Notes: generated from the sequence alone by a model not told the origin. DNA of 64,000 nt from Prauserella cavernicola (GCF_016595675.1 NZ_JAENJH010000012.1:62001-126000); one strand, 5' to 3'; numbered from the stretch's first letter, positions 25,835-34,423 are shown. Numbers and translations: made by a program.

Positions 25835-26503
25835 TCAGGCCGCGTCGGGACGCTTGTGATAGGCGTCCACGTACTCCTGCTTGGACAGCTCCATGATCGC
25901 GTACATGATCTCGTCGGTCACCGCGCGGCGGATGGCGGGCGACTCCTTGAGCCCTTCGTAACGCGAGAAGTCCAGCGGCTCGCCGAAGCGCACCGTGACC
26001 TTCGCGAGCCTCGGGATCTTCTTGTCGTGCGGCAGCAGCTGTTGCGTTCCGACGAGCGCCACCGGCACCACCGGTGCGCCCGTCGCGAGCGCCAGCGCGC
26101 CGACGCCGGTGTGCCCGCGGTGCAGGCGGCCGTCGAGCGAGCGCGTGCCCTCGGGGTAGATGCCGAACGCGCCGCCCGCGTCGAGCACCTTGCGCGCGGC
26201 GCCGAGCGCCGCCAGTCCCGCCTTGGCGTTGCCGCGCTCGACGGGCACGTAGCCCAGCGCGGAGAGGAACGCCGCCATCAGCCGGGCCTTCGGGCCCTTG
26301 CCGATGAAGTACTCCGCCTTGCCGAGAAACGCCACGGGACGGGGCGTCACGATCGGGATCACGAAGGTGTCGGCGGCGGAGCGGTGGTTGGCGGCCAGGA
26401 TCACCGGCCCGTCCGTCGGCACCCGTTCCGAACCCACCACGACCGGCCGGTACACGAGCCTGGCCAGCGGCGCGAGTATCCGGCGGATCAGCAGTTGCAG
26501 CAC
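25835..26503 (-). CDS. 1-acyl-glycerol-3-phosphate acyltransferase (PlsC family)
   Basis: A 222-residue membrane-associated acyltransferase. Block I is NHRSAAD (the HX4D catalytic motif), block III is YPEGTRSLDGRLHRGHTG, and VPVALVG closes the fold. These enzymes add the second acyl chain in phospholipid synthesis, though the actinobacterial genome usually has several and the exact acceptor may differ. Start: the frame opens at 26539 inside the divergent gpgS promoter area; GTG 26503 is preferred, with GGAGG four bases upstream. Confidence 0.86.
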   Translation of the reverse strand: MLQLLIRRILAPLARLVYRPVVVGSERVPTDGPVILAANHRSAADTFVIPIVTPRPVAFLGKAEYFIGKGPKARLMAAFLSALGYVPVERGNAKAGLAALGAARKVLDAGGAFGIYPEGTRSLDGRLHRGHTGVGALALATGAPVVPVALVGTQQLLPHDKKIPRLAKVTVRFGEPLDFSRYEGLKESPAIRRAVTDEIMYAIMELSKQEYVDAYHKRPDAA

Positions 26504-26550
26504 ATCTCCTCCAGCGGCGTAGTCGACCCAGCATGGCACGATCGGATGTC

Positions 26551-27486
26551 ATGAACGAGCGGTGGTTCGCCCGGCGAACCTGGCAGTATCCACAATGGAC
26601 GGCCGATGAGCTGCGGCTGGCCAAGGGTGCGCGCACGGTCTCCGTGGTGCTGCCCGCGCTGGACGAGGCCGAGACGGTGGGCGAGGTCGTCGCGTCGGTG
26701 CTGCCGCTCGTGGGCACCCTCGTGGACGAGCTCGTGGTCGTCGACTCCGGTTCCTCCGACGGCACAGCCGAGGTCGCCGCGGCGGCGGGCGCCCGGGTGG
26801 TGCACCGCGAGGACGTGCTGCCCGAGTGGGCGCCGGTGCCCGGCAAGGGCGAGGTGCTGTGGCGCTCGCTGGCCGCCACCAGCGGCGACGTGGTGGTCTT
26901 CCTCGACTCCGACCTCGTGGAGCCCGACCCCGGTTTCGTGCCGGCGTTGCTCGGGCCGCTGCTGTGCGAAGACGGCGTGCACCTGGTGAAGGGCTTCTAC
27001 CGCAGGCCGCTGCGACTCGAGACCGCCGAGCTGGGCACCGGCGGCGGGCGGGTGACCGAGCTCGTGGCAAGGCCGCTGCTCGCAGCGCTGCGGCCCGCGC
27101 TGTCCGGGCTGGTGCAGCCGCTCGGCGGCGAGTACGCGGCCACGCGTGAGCTGCTGGAGTCGGTGCCGTTCGCCACCGGCTACGGCGTGGAGATCGGGCT
27201 GTTGCTCGACGCCGAGGCTCGGCACGGGATCGACGCGCTCGCGCAGGTGAACCTCGGTGTGCGCAAGCACCGCAACCGCTCGCTGCTGCAACTCGGCGTG
27301 ATGGCGCGCCAGATCCTCGGCACCGCACTGGCCCGCTGCGGCATCGAGGCCTCCGGCGAGGGGCTGACCCAGTTCGCCCAGGTCTCGGGGGAGTGGCTGC
27401 CGGAACACACCGACGTCGAGGTGGCCGACCGCCCACCCCTGCGTGAGGTCCTGACCCCCGGGAACGGATCACCCCGACCGCGGTGA
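26551..27486 (+). CDS. gpgS: Glucosyl-3-phosphoglycerate synthase
   Basis: A 311-residue GT81 glycosyltransferase that joins glucose from UDP- or GDP-glucose to D-3-phosphoglycerate, the first step of methylglucose lipopolysaccharide and glucosylglycerate. Shared blocks with M. tuberculosis GpgS (Rv1208) are TVSVVLPALDEAETV, VVDSGSSDGT, VPGKGEVLWRSLAAT, FLDSDLVEP (metal), RVTELVARPLLAALRP and QPLGGEYAA. Start ATG 26551; an ATG at 26533 is the alternative. The stop codon lies inside the left arm of the long palindrome. Confidence 0.91.
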   Translation: MNERWFARRTWQYPQWTADELRLAKGARTVSVVLPALDEAETVGEVVASVLPLVGTLVDELVVVDSGSSDGTAEVAAAAGARVVHREDVLPEWAPVPGKGEVLWRSLAATSGDVVVFLDSDLVEPDPGFVPALLGPLLCEDGVHLVKGFYRRPLRLETAELGTGGGRVTELVARPLLAALRPALSGLVQPLGGEYAATRELLESVPFATGYGVEIGLLLDAEARHGIDALAQVNLGVRKHRNRSLLQLGVMARQILGTALARCGIEASGEGLTQFAQVSGEWLPEHTDVEVADRPPLREVLTPGNGSPRPR

Positions 27487-27535
27487 AGGGCACCTTTACT
27501 GCATTCAACGCGGTAAAGGTGCCCTTCACCGCGGT
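27477..27535. repeat. Dispersed long palindrome, copy 1
   Basis: A 26-bp inverted repeat (27477-27502 with 27510-27535, one T-G pair) encloses the spacer ATTCAAC. The outer core GCGGTGAAGGGCACCTTTAC matches the copies at 43802-43854 and 54912-54966 base for base. It covers the gpgS stop codon and precedes the next gene. It could terminate transcription, but the sequence conservation between loci is more than a terminator needs. Confidence 0.9.
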
Positions 27536-27577
27536 GGCTCTCCCGCGCGGACGGCGGTGGTGTGCCACGATCGGGGC

Positions 27578-27898
27578 GTGACCACCGCGCTCATCTATCT
27601 CGTCGTGATGCTGCTCGTGGCCGCCGTGGTGTTCCTGCTCGCGGCCGTCGTGTTCGGGCGGGGCGAGGAACTGGCGCCGCTGGCACCCGGCAGCTCGCCG
27701 ACCCGGCTGCCCGCCGAGGACATCACCGGTGACGACGTGGGCGGGGTCAAGTTCCAGCTGGTGCTGCGCGGCTACAAGATGTCGGAGGTCGACTGGGTGA
27801 TGACGCGGCTCGGCGGGGAGATCGACGGGCTGCGCTCGCGCGTCGCCGACCTCGAGGCCGAGCTCGCGCGGCGCAACCAGCACGAGGCGTCCCAGTGA
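27578..27898 (+). CDS. DivIVA-domain membrane-anchored protein (Rv1209 type)
   Basis: A 106-residue protein with one N-terminal membrane segment (about residues 5-27, IYLVVMLLVAAVVFLLAAVVF), a short linker, and a C-terminal DivIVA-like region beginning VKFQLVLRGYKMSEVDWVM and ending in a coiled coil (LRSRVADLEAELARR). The same small gene follows gpgS in M. tuberculosis. It may help position polar growth or wall enzymes. GTG 27578 follows CACGAT by six bases, a possible leaderless start. Confidence 0.82.
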   Translation: MTTALIYLVVMLLVAAVVFLLAAVVFGRGEELAPLAPGSSPTRLPAEDITGDDVGGVKFQLVLRGYKMSEVDWVMTRLGGEIDGLRSRVADLEAELARRNQHEASQ

Positions 27899-28347
27899 CC
27901 GACCTGGTGGTGTCCGTTGACGTCCAGGCTCCGGCAGGCACCACGTGGCTCGCGCTCACCGACTGGCACCAGCAGCGGGAATGGATGCTCGGCACCGACG
28001 TGCGCGTGGTGTCCGGCAACGGCCGCAGCGTCGGCTCGCGGCTGGAGGCGTTCACGGGGCTCGCCGGTGTCGGCTTCACCGACACCATGGAGATCACGAG
28101 CTGGGAGCCCCCGGTGCGCTGCACCGTGCGCCACCTCGGGTTCCTCGTGCGCGGGACGGGCGCGTTCCACGTGCAGGACAAGGGCCCGAACCAGTCGGTG
28201 TTCATCTGGTCCGAGCAGCTCGAGCTCCCGTTCGGGGTGGTCGGACGGCTCGGCTGGCCACTGGTGAAACCCGCGTTCTCCCTCGGCCTGCGCCGTTCGC
28301 TGCACAACTTCGCGCGCTTCGCCGAGTCGTACACGGTGGGCGGATGA
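27895..28347 (+). CDS. SRPBCC-family (START-like) protein
   Basis: A 150-residue soluble protein of the polyketide-cyclase/dehydrase SRPBCC fold: alternating beta strands after VVSVDVQAPAGTTW and a long C-terminal helix (LGLRRSLHNFARFAESY). These bind hydrophobic ligands in a central cavity; no catalytic residue can be named. The start GTG overlaps the previous stop (GTGA) and its own stop overlaps the tag start (ATGA), so it is tightly within the operon. Confidence 0.8.
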   Translation: MTDLVVSVDVQAPAGTTWLALTDWHQQREWMLGTDVRVVSGNGRSVGSRLEAFTGLAGVGFTDTMEITSWEPPVRCTVRHLGFLVRGTGAFHVQDKGPNQSVFIWSEQLELPFGVVGRLGWPLVKPAFSLGLRRSLHNFARFAESYTVGG

Positions 28348-28913
28348 GCGAGCTGCTCGGCAGGGACGGCGTCAGGCGCTGTTCGTGGGGCAACTCGGCG
28401 CCGGACTACGCCGAGTACCACGACACCGAGTGGGGCGTGCCCCTGCGCGGGGAGGTCGCGCTGTTCGAGCGCCTGTCGCTCGAGGCGTTCCAGTCCGGGC
28501 TGTCATGGCTGGTGATCCTGCGCAAGCGCGAGGCGTTCCGGCGGGTGTTCGCCGGGTTCGAGCCGGAGCGTGTCGCCGCGTTCGGCGACGACGACGTGGC
28601 CAGGCTGCTCGGCGACGCCTCGATCGTGCGCAACCGGGCCAAGATCACCGCGACCGTCGGCAACGCCCGCGCGGTGGCCGAGCTCGACGAGCCGCTCGAC
28701 GAGCTGCTGTGGTCGTTCGCGCCGGACGGCGACGGCCGCGTGCGGCCCGCGACGATGGCCGACGTGCCCGCGGTGACGGCCGAGTCGAAGGCGATGGCGC
28801 GCGCACTCAAGAAGCGCGGCTTCGCCTTCGTCGGCCCCACCACGTGCTACGCGATGATGCAGGCCACCGGCATGGTCGACGACCACGTCGAGGGCTGCTT
28901 CCGCGCGGGCTGA
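28344..28913 (+). CDS. tag: DNA-3-methyladenine glycosylase I
   Basis: A 189-residue Tag-family glycosylase that removes 3-methyladenine from DNA. The N-terminus RRCSWGNSAPDYAEYHDTEWGVPL, given here only by its key parts CSWG, YHDTEWG, and then FQSGLSWLVILRKREAFR, is diagnostic; KKRGFAFVGPTTCYAMMQATG with VDDHVEGC supplies the zinc-binding Cys/His set. It ends the gpgS-tag operon, as in M. tuberculosis Rv1208-Rv1210. The convergent enoyl-CoA hydratase stop is six bases away. Confidence 0.92.
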   Translation: MSELLGRDGVRRCSWGNSAPDYAEYHDTEWGVPLRGEVALFERLSLEAFQSGLSWLVILRKREAFRRVFAGFEPERVAAFGDDDVARLLGDASIVRNRAKITATVGNARAVAELDEPLDELLWSFAPDGDGRVRPATMADVPAVTAESKAMARALKKRGFAFVGPTTCYAMMQATGMVDDHVEGCFRAG

Positions 28914-28919
28914 CCTCGC

Positions 28920-29714
28920 TCAGCTGCCGGTGAAGTCCGGCTTGCGCTTGGCGACGAACGCCTCCACGGCCTCGTGGTGGTCCGCGGTGGCCCCGAGCGC
29001 CGACTGCGCGGCGTCCTCGGCGGCGAGCGCCTCCCGCAGCGTGCTCTCCGCGGCGGTCGCGAGCGTGCCCTTGATCTTGGAGTAGGCGACCGTCGGCCCC
29101 GCGGCGAGTTTCGCCGCCACCTCCTGCGCCCTGCCCGCGAGGTCCTCGTCGGCGACGACCTCGCCGACCAGCCCGATCCGCTGCGCCTCCTCGGCGCCGA
29201 CGGTGCGGGCGAGCAGCATCAGCTCGGCGGCGCGGCCGTAGCCGATCAGCCGCTGCAGCGTCCACGAGGCACCCGAGTCGGGGCCGAGACCGACGTTGGC
29301 GAAGGCCATCAGGAAGTTCGCCGAGTTCGCCGCGACGCGCAGGTCGGCGGCGTAGGCGAACGCGGCGCCCGCACCCGCGGCGGGACCGTTCACGGCGGCG
29401 ATCACCGGCTTCGGCGCCTCGACGATGGCCGTGACGATGGGGTTGTAGTGCTCGCCGACGGTGCGCAGCGGCGCGTCGTCACCGGCCTGCAACAGCCCGA
29501 CGTGCTCCTTGAGGTCCTGGCCCGCGCAGAACGCCTTGCCCGCTCCGGTGAGCACGATCGCCCGCACGCCGGGGTCGGCCGAAGCCTGCGTCAACTCGGC
29601 CAGCAGGCGCTCTTTCAACTCGACCGTCAGTGAGTTGTATGCCTTGGGGCGGTTCAGGATCAGGGTCCGCACGCGGTCGCGGTCCGACCGCAGCAGCACG
29701 TCCTCGGTGGTCAC
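28920..29714 (-). CDS. Enoyl-CoA hydratase/isomerase family protein
   Basis: A 264-residue crotonase-fold protein. It has TLILNRPKAYNSL, the oxyanion-hole stretch GAGKAFCAGQDLKEH, and PVIAAVNGPAAGAGAAFAYAADLRVA. The second catalytic Glu of true hydratases is replaced in the LGPDSGASWTL region by Asp, as in PaaG-like isomerases, so it may isomerise rather than hydrate. The GTG at 29714 follows GAGGAGGGG. The upstream open frame to 29774 is ignored. Confidence 0.85.
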   Translation of the reverse strand: MTTEDVLLRSDRDRVRTLILNRPKAYNSLTVELKERLLAELTQASADPGVRAIVLTGAGKAFCAGQDLKEHVGLLQAGDDAPLRTVGEHYNPIVTAIVEAPKPVIAAVNGPAAGAGAAFAYAADLRVAANSANFLMAFANVGLGPDSGASWTLQRLIGYGRAAELMLLARTVGAEEAQRIGLVGEVVADEDLAGRAQEVAAKLAAGPTVAYSKIKGTLATAAESTLREALAAEDAAQSALGATADHHEAVEAFVAKRKPDFTGS

Positions 29715-29796
29715 GGGAAAACCCCTCCTCTCGTCTGGGTGGCCACGCGAGTCTGACAGCCCCGCGAGCCGCATACCAGCGTGGATGCGCCGACGC

Positions 29797-29802
29797 TAAG
29801 AT
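29797..29802 (+). promoter_or_regulatory. Putative -10 element of the DUF3117 gene (TAAGAT)
   Basis: TAAGAT fits the TANNNT pattern, 103 bases ahead of the ATG at 29906. It lies in the 191-base gap between the divergent enoyl-CoA hydratase and the micro-protein gene. Confidence 0.35.
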
Positions 29803-29905
29803 CGGTCCGCGTTCACGGCCCGTTGCTGATGGGGGACAATGGTCACGACCCGGTTGTTCCCAGGAGCGCGAGCCGGGCACTGCTTGAAGACGGAGGGAGC
29901 ACGCT

Positions 29906-30073
29906 ATGGCGGCCATGAAGCCCCGGACCGGAGATGGTCCCCTCGAAGTTACTAAGGAGGGGCGGGGCCTCGTGATGCGCGTACCGCTCGAGGGCGGTGG
30001 GCGACTCGTCGTCGAGCTGTCGGCCGAGGAGGCCAAGGACCTCGGTGCGGCCCTTCAGGAGGCCACCAGCTAG
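29906..30073 (+). CDS. DUF3117 micro-protein, 55 aa (Rv1211 type)
   Basis: A 55-residue protein reading MAAMKPRTGDGPLEV..., then LVMRVPLEGGGRLVVEL and SAEEAKDLGAAL. It is nearly identical to the protein I recall as M. tuberculosis Rv1211, a DUF3117 family member conserved across actinobacteria. No function is known. The ATG follows the purine-rich GGAGGGAG. It is easy to miss because of its size. It precedes pepA by 74 bases. No signal, membrane or metal motif is present. Confidence 0.9.
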   Translation: MAAMKPRTGDGPLEVTKEGRGLVMRVPLEGGGRLVVELSAEEAKDLGAALQEATS

Positions 30074-30147
30074 TCACGTACCAACCGCCCCCACCGCCGG
30101 CCGGCGACGTTCGGACCGGCTGTCTTCACTGTGCCTGGAGGCCGTCA

Positions 30148-31626
30148 ATGGCGCGCTCCCCGCTCCCGTCCGTACCCAGCCGGCTGCTCGACATCGAGGT
30201 CGCCGACAGCGCTCGCAGAGGGGAACCGCTCGCGGCGGTGCTCACCCCTGACGGCGAGTCGGCCTACTCCGAGCTCGCCGTCAGGGTGCGCGCCACCGGC
30301 AAGGCAGGTGAGGTCCAGCTCGTCCCCGGCGACGAGGGCCCGCGGTGGTTCGTCGGCGTCGGCGACGGCACCGAGAAGCAGTACCGCTGCGCCGGCGCGG
30401 CTTTCGTCCGCGCGGCCAGCTCGTTCGCCGCGGCCGAGGCCGATGCGGGCCGGAGGAGCCCGAAGCGGGTGGCCGTCGCGCTGCCGGCCGAGGCGTCCTC
30501 CGAGCACGTCGCGGCGTTCGCCACGGGCGCGCTGCTCGGCGGCTACCGCTTCACGGTCAGCTCCGACGAGCCCCCGGCGAGCGTGCGCACGGTGCGGCTG
30601 CTGGCCGCGCACGAGCGCGCGGTGCCCGAGTACACCGGGGCGGTCGACCGCGCCCGCGAGCTGGCCGCCGCGTCCGCGCTGGCCCGTGACCTGGCCAACG
30701 CCCCGGCCAACGTGAAGAACCCGGCGTGGCTCGCCGACGTCGCCGAGCGAGTCGGCGGCGAGGTGCCGGGGCTCTCGGTGACGGTGCGGGACGAGCACTG
30801 GCTCTCGGCGCAGGCGTTCGGCGGCGTGCTCGCGGTCGGCGGCGGCTCGGAGAGCCCGCCGCGGCTGATCGAGCTGAGCCACCGGCCGCGCGGCGCCACC
30901 ACGCACCTGCTGCTGGTCGGCAAGGGCATCACATTCGACACCGGCGGCATCTCGATCAAGCCCGCGCAGGGCATGCACCTGATGCGCACCGACATGTCCG
31001 GCGGTGGCGCGGTGATCGCCGCGATGCGGGCCATCGCTGCGCTGCGGCTCGGCGTCAGGGTGACCGGCCTGGTGCCCGCGGCGGAGAACCACGTGTCCGG
31101 TTCGTCCTACCGGCCCGGCGACGTGGTGCGCCACTACGGCGGGCGGACGACGGAGGTCGCCAACACCGACGCCGAGGGCAGGATGGTGCTCGCCGACGCG
31201 ATCGCGTACGGCGTGCAGCGCTACCGGCCCGACGCGGTCGTGGACGTCGCGACGCTGACCGGTGCCATGAAGGTGGCGCTGGGCCTGCGCACCGGCGGGC
31301 TGTTCGCCAGTGACGACGAACTCGCCGAGCGCGTGCTCGCCGCGGGGGAACGCACCGGGGAGCAGTGGTGGCGGATGCCGCTGCTGGCCGACCACGCCGA
31401 GGACGTGCGCAGCGACATCGCCGACGTCCGGCAGGCTCCGCCCGGTCCCGGCGGGATCACGGCCGCGTTGTTCCTGCGCGAGTTCACCGCGGACCTGCCG
31501 TGGGCGCACCTCGACATCGCGGGCCCCGCGCGGTCGGAGAAGAACTACGACGAGGTGGTGCCCGGCGGCACCGGCTTCTCCGCGCGCACGCTCGTGGAGC
31601 TCGCCGCGTCCTACGCCGGTCGCTGA
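30148..31626 (+). CDS. pepA: Leucyl aminopeptidase (M17 family)
   Basis: A 492-residue cytosolic metallopeptidase that removes N-terminal residues from peptides. The C-terminal catalytic domain carries GKGITFDTGGISIKP (Lys and Asp metal ligands), MRTDMSGGGAV, and the family signature NTDAEGRMVLADA. The N-terminal regulatory domain is the usual length. A start at ATG 30148 gives the normal family size. The last 16 bases overlap the convergent LysR gene. Confidence 0.92.
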   Translation: MARSPLPSVPSRLLDIEVADSARRGEPLAAVLTPDGESAYSELAVRVRATGKAGEVQLVPGDEGPRWFVGVGDGTEKQYRCAGAAFVRAASSFAAAEADAGRRSPKRVAVALPAEASSEHVAAFATGALLGGYRFTVSSDEPPASVRTVRLLAAHERAVPEYTGAVDRARELAAASALARDLANAPANVKNPAWLADVAERVGGEVPGLSVTVRDEHWLSAQAFGGVLAVGGGSESPPRLIELSHRPRGATTHLLLVGKGITFDTGGISIKPAQGMHLMRTDMSGGGAVIAAMRAIAALRLGVRVTGLVPAAENHVSGSSYRPGDVVRHYGGRTTEVANTDAEGRMVLADAIAYGVQRYRPDAVVDVATLTGAMKVALGLRTGGLFASDDELAERVLAAGERTGEQWWRMPLLADHAEDVRSDIADVRQAPPGPGGITAALFLREFTADLPWAHLDIAGPARSEKNYDEVVPGGTGFSARTLVELAASYAGR

Positions 31627-32528
31627 GCCCGGTCCCTGACGAAGTCGCGGAACGCCGTGACGGCGGGCGGCAGTGGGTGAGCCGAGGGCCACGCCAGCCC
31701 GATCGCCCGCGTGACCCTGGGCGAGAGCGGTACCTCGGTGACCCCGGCCGGCGTGCCGGGCCCGAACTTCGGTAGCACGGCCACGCCCAGTCCGGCGGCG
31801 ACCAGGCCGCGCACCGTATCGGACTCCTGGCCCTCGAACGCGATCCTCGGGGTGAAGCCCGCCCGCGCGCACAGGTCGTCGGTGATCCGCCGCAGGCCGT
31901 AGCCGTGCTCGAGCAGCACGAAGTCCTCGGCCGCCAGGTCGCTCAGCCGCACGCGCTCGCTCGTGGCGAGGCGGTGGCCTCGTGGCAGCGAGACGAACAG
32001 CTCCTCCTCGGTCAGCGTCACCGACTCGACCTCGGAGCCCTCGGGCGGAGGGGCGATCAGCGCCAGGTCGATCGCGCCGGCGAGCAGCCTGTCGACGATG
32101 TCCTGCCGTGAGCCCTGCACGAGGCTGAACCGGGCGTGCGGGTGCGTGGCGCGGAAGTCGCGCAGCAGCCGTGGCACGAGCGAGCGGCCCATCAGGTGCA
32201 GGAAGCCGAGCACCACCTGGCCGCGCTGCGGGTCGATCTCCTCGCGGGCCTGCCGGACGCCCTTGTCGAGCACGTCGAGCGCGCGGTCGGCGGCGTCGGC
32301 GAGCAGTTCGCCCGCGCGCGTGAGCCGGATGCCGCGGCCCGCGGGGACGATCACGGGCGCGCCGAGGCGCTCGCCGAGCAGCGCCAGCCGCCTGCTCGCG
32401 GTCGGCTGCGGGATGCCGAGCTGCTGTGCCGCGCGGGTGACGTTGCCGGTGACCCTGAGCACGCGCAGGAGCGGAGCGTGCGCCGCGAGGTCGGCCGTGA
32501 GCGGGGCATCCGTCGAGTCATCCACCAC
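31611..32528 (-). CDS. LysR-family transcriptional regulator
   Basis: A 305-residue regulator with an N-terminal helix-turn-helix (LRVLRVTGNVTRAAQQLGIPQP, key parts GNVTRAAQ and QPTASRRL, residues 22-48) and a periplasmic-binding-fold effector domain. It is divergent from an MFS transporter across 64 bases that carry a CGTATTGG direct repeat, so it very probably activates or represses the exporter. The ligand is unknown. Confidence 0.88.
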   Translation of the reverse strand: MVDDSTDAPLTADLAAHAPLLRVLRVTGNVTRAAQQLGIPQPTASRRLALLGERLGAPVIVPAGRGIRLTRAGELLADAADRALDVLDKGVRQAREEIDPQRGQVVLGFLHLMGRSLVPRLLRDFRATHPHARFSLVQGSRQDIVDRLLAGAIDLALIAPPPEGSEVESVTLTEEELFVSLPRGHRLATSERVRLSDLAAEDFVLLEHGYGLRRITDDLCARAGFTPRIAFEGQESDTVRGLVAAGLGVAVLPKFGPGTPAGVTEVPLSPRVTRAIGLAWPSAHPLPPAVTAFRDFVRDRAQRPA

Positions 32529-32592
32529 GGTATTGATTATCGGCCATCGGCGTATTGGACGTATTGGTCGCCGCTGCTTAGCGTCGGCCGAC
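32529..32592. promoter_or_regulatory. LysR/MFS divergent control region
   Basis: This 64-base AT-richer gap holds the direct repeat CGTATTGG at 32551-32558 and 32560-32567 (nine-base period), and TATTGATTATCGG at 32531-32543. TAGCGT at 32579-32584 could be the exporter's -10. A LysR site is expected here; which bases are bound is not certain. Confidence 0.45.
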
Positions 32593-33816
32593 GTGGTGAC
32601 GATCGCGCCGGAACGGGCGCAGGTACGCAGGTCGCGCAGGGTCAGCGTCGCGATGGCGACGGCGGGGGTGGCCTCGTTCGCACTGCTCTACGCGCCGCAG
32701 CCGCTGTTGCCGCAGCTGGCCGCCGAGTTCGCGCTGGACCCGGGCCGCGCCTCGCTGGCGGTGAGCGTCGCGACCGGAGCCCTCGCCATCGCGGTGCTGC
32801 CGTTCGCGGTGCTCTCGGAGCTCGTCGGCCGCAGGCCGATCATCGTCGCCTCGGTGCTGTCGTCGGCGGTGCTGGGCCTGGTGCTGCCGTTCGTGTCGTC
32901 GTTCGAGCTGCTGCTCGCGCTGCGGGTGCTGCAGGGCATCGCGATCGCGGGCTTTCCCGCCGTCGCCGCGGCCTACCTCATGGAACAGCTCGGCAAGAAG
33001 GGCGTCGCGGCCGCGGTCGGCATGATGATCGCGGGCAACACGATCGGCGGGATGTCGGGCAGGCTCGCCAGCGGGTTCACCACCGACCTGCTCGGCTGGC
33101 ACGGCGCGCTGGCCGTGGTCGCCGTGTTGTCCCTGCTGTGCGCGCTGCTCACCGTGGTCGCGCTGCCGCCGCGCGATCCCGGCGACGAACCCGCGCGGGA
33201 CGGCCCCGTGCGGGAGCGGCTGCGCGGGGTGGTCGCCGGCATCGGCGTGGCGCTGCGGCAGCCGGTGCTGCTGGCCCAGTACGCCGTCGCGCTGCTGGCG
33301 ATGGGCGCCTTCGTCGGGCTCTACAACGCCGCCGGGTTCCGGCTCACCGGCGAACCGCTCGGGCTGAGTCCCGCCGTGGCCTCGCTCGTGTTCCTCGCCT
33401 ACGCGATGGGCTCGGTGTCGTCGGCGACCGCGGGCAGGCTGGTCAACCGGCTCGGCAGGCGGCGGTCGCTGGGGCTCGCCTTGACGACGACCATCGCGGG
33501 CGCCGCTCTGACGTTGCCGAACTCGCTGCCGCTGGTCGTCGCCGGGTTCCTGGTGCTCACCGCCGGGTTCTTCGCCGCGCACGCCGTCGCCAACGGGTGG
33601 GCGGCGGCCGAGGCGCCCGAGGGCGCGCGCGGGCAGGCCTCCGGCCTGTACACACTCGCCTACTACCTCGGCAGCAGCGTGGGCGGCACGCTCGGCAGCA
33701 TCGTGTACGGCCATGCGGGCTGGGGCTGGCTCGTCGCCGTGGTCACCACCTGGCTCGCGCTGGCGATGCTCAGCTGCCTACCGCGGCCGCGAGCAGTCCG
33801 TCGCCGACGGGGATGA
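32593..33816 (+). CDS. MFS transporter (multidrug/sugar exporter type)
   Basis: A 407-residue protein with twelve predicted membrane helices. After helix 2 it has ELVGRRPII, a form of the MFS loop motif A, and RLVNRLGRRRSL between helices 8 and 9. The PLLPQLAAEF beginning resembles YnfM/YybF-type proton-driven exporters. It is controlled presumably by the divergent LysR gene. GTG 32593 or 32596 could start it. Its last 47 bases overlap the convergent O-methyltransferase gene. Confidence 0.85.
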   Translation: MVTIAPERAQVRRSRRVSVAMATAGVASFALLYAPQPLLPQLAAEFALDPGRASLAVSVATGALAIAVLPFAVLSELVGRRPIIVASVLSSAVLGLVLPFVSSFELLLALRVLQGIAIAGFPAVAAAYLMEQLGKKGVAAAVGMMIAGNTIGGMSGRLASGFTTDLLGWHGALAVVAVLSLLCALLTVVALPPRDPGDEPARDGPVRERLRGVVAGIGVALRQPVLLAQYAVALLAMGAFVGLYNAAGFRLTGEPLGLSPAVASLVFLAYAMGSVSSATAGRLVNRLGRRRSLGLALTTTIAGAALTLPNSLPLVVAGFLVLTAGFFAAHAVANGWAAAEAPEGARGQASGLYTLAYYLGSSVGGTLGSIVYGHAGWGWLVAVVTTWLALAMLSCLPRPRAVRRRRG

Positions 33817-34423
33817 TCGCCGGGCGCAGCCGCTCGTCCTCGCGGGCGGCCCTCGCCACCTCTCGCAGCGCCATCACCTCGGGGTCGCGGCGCGCCATCG
33901 GGTCGCCGATCCGGCCGTCGGTCAGCACGTTGTGGAAGACGATCACGCCGCCGGGACGCAGCAGCTGCACACCGAGGTCGAAGTAGTTCGGGTACTCGAG
34001 CCTCGCCGCGTCGGCGAAGACCAGGTCGTAGCCGCCCGAGGTGAGCCTCGGCAGCACGTCGAGGGCGCGGCCCATGATCAGCCGCGTGCGCCCCGGCGGG
34101 AAGCCGGCGTCGAGGAACACCCTGCGAGCGGAGCGATGGAACTCCGGTTCCAGGTCGATGGTGGTGAGCACCCCGTCGAGCGCCATGCCCCGCAGTAGGT
34201 GCAGGCCGCTCACCCCGGTGCCGGTCCCGATCTCCACCACGGCTCTGGCCTGCAACGTCGCGGCGAGAAAGCCCAGCGCGGCGCCGGTCGCGCACGACAC
34301 CGGCCTGCAGCCGAGCTCCTCGGACCGCGCCCGGGTGGCGGCCAGCAGCTCGTCGTCGGGGAGGTAGCTCTCGATGAAGTCGCCGAGATCGACCGGCCCC
34401 GTGATGCTCGTCTCGGAGTTCAC
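33770..34423 (-). CDS. O-methyltransferase (Rv1220c type)
   Basis: A 217-residue SAM-dependent catechol-type O-methyltransferase. It shows the SAM site AVVEIGTGTGVSGLHLL, LTTIDLEPEFHRSAR, DLVFADAARLEY and LLRPGGVIVFHNVL. It lies divergently next to sigE, the same as Rv1220c-sigE in M. tuberculosis. The substrate is unknown. The ATG at 34423 is the natural start. The stop lies 47 bases inside the MFS gene on the other strand. Confidence 0.88.
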   Translation of the reverse strand: MNSETSITGPVDLGDFIESYLPDDELLAATRARSEELGCRPVSCATGAALGFLAATLQARAVVEIGTGTGVSGLHLLRGMALDGVLTTIDLEPEFHRSARRVFLDAGFPPGRTRLIMGRALDVLPRLTSGGYDLVFADAARLEYPNYFDLGVQLLRPGGVIVFHNVLTDGRIGDPMARRDPEVMALREVARAAREDERLRPAIIPVGDGLLAAAVGS

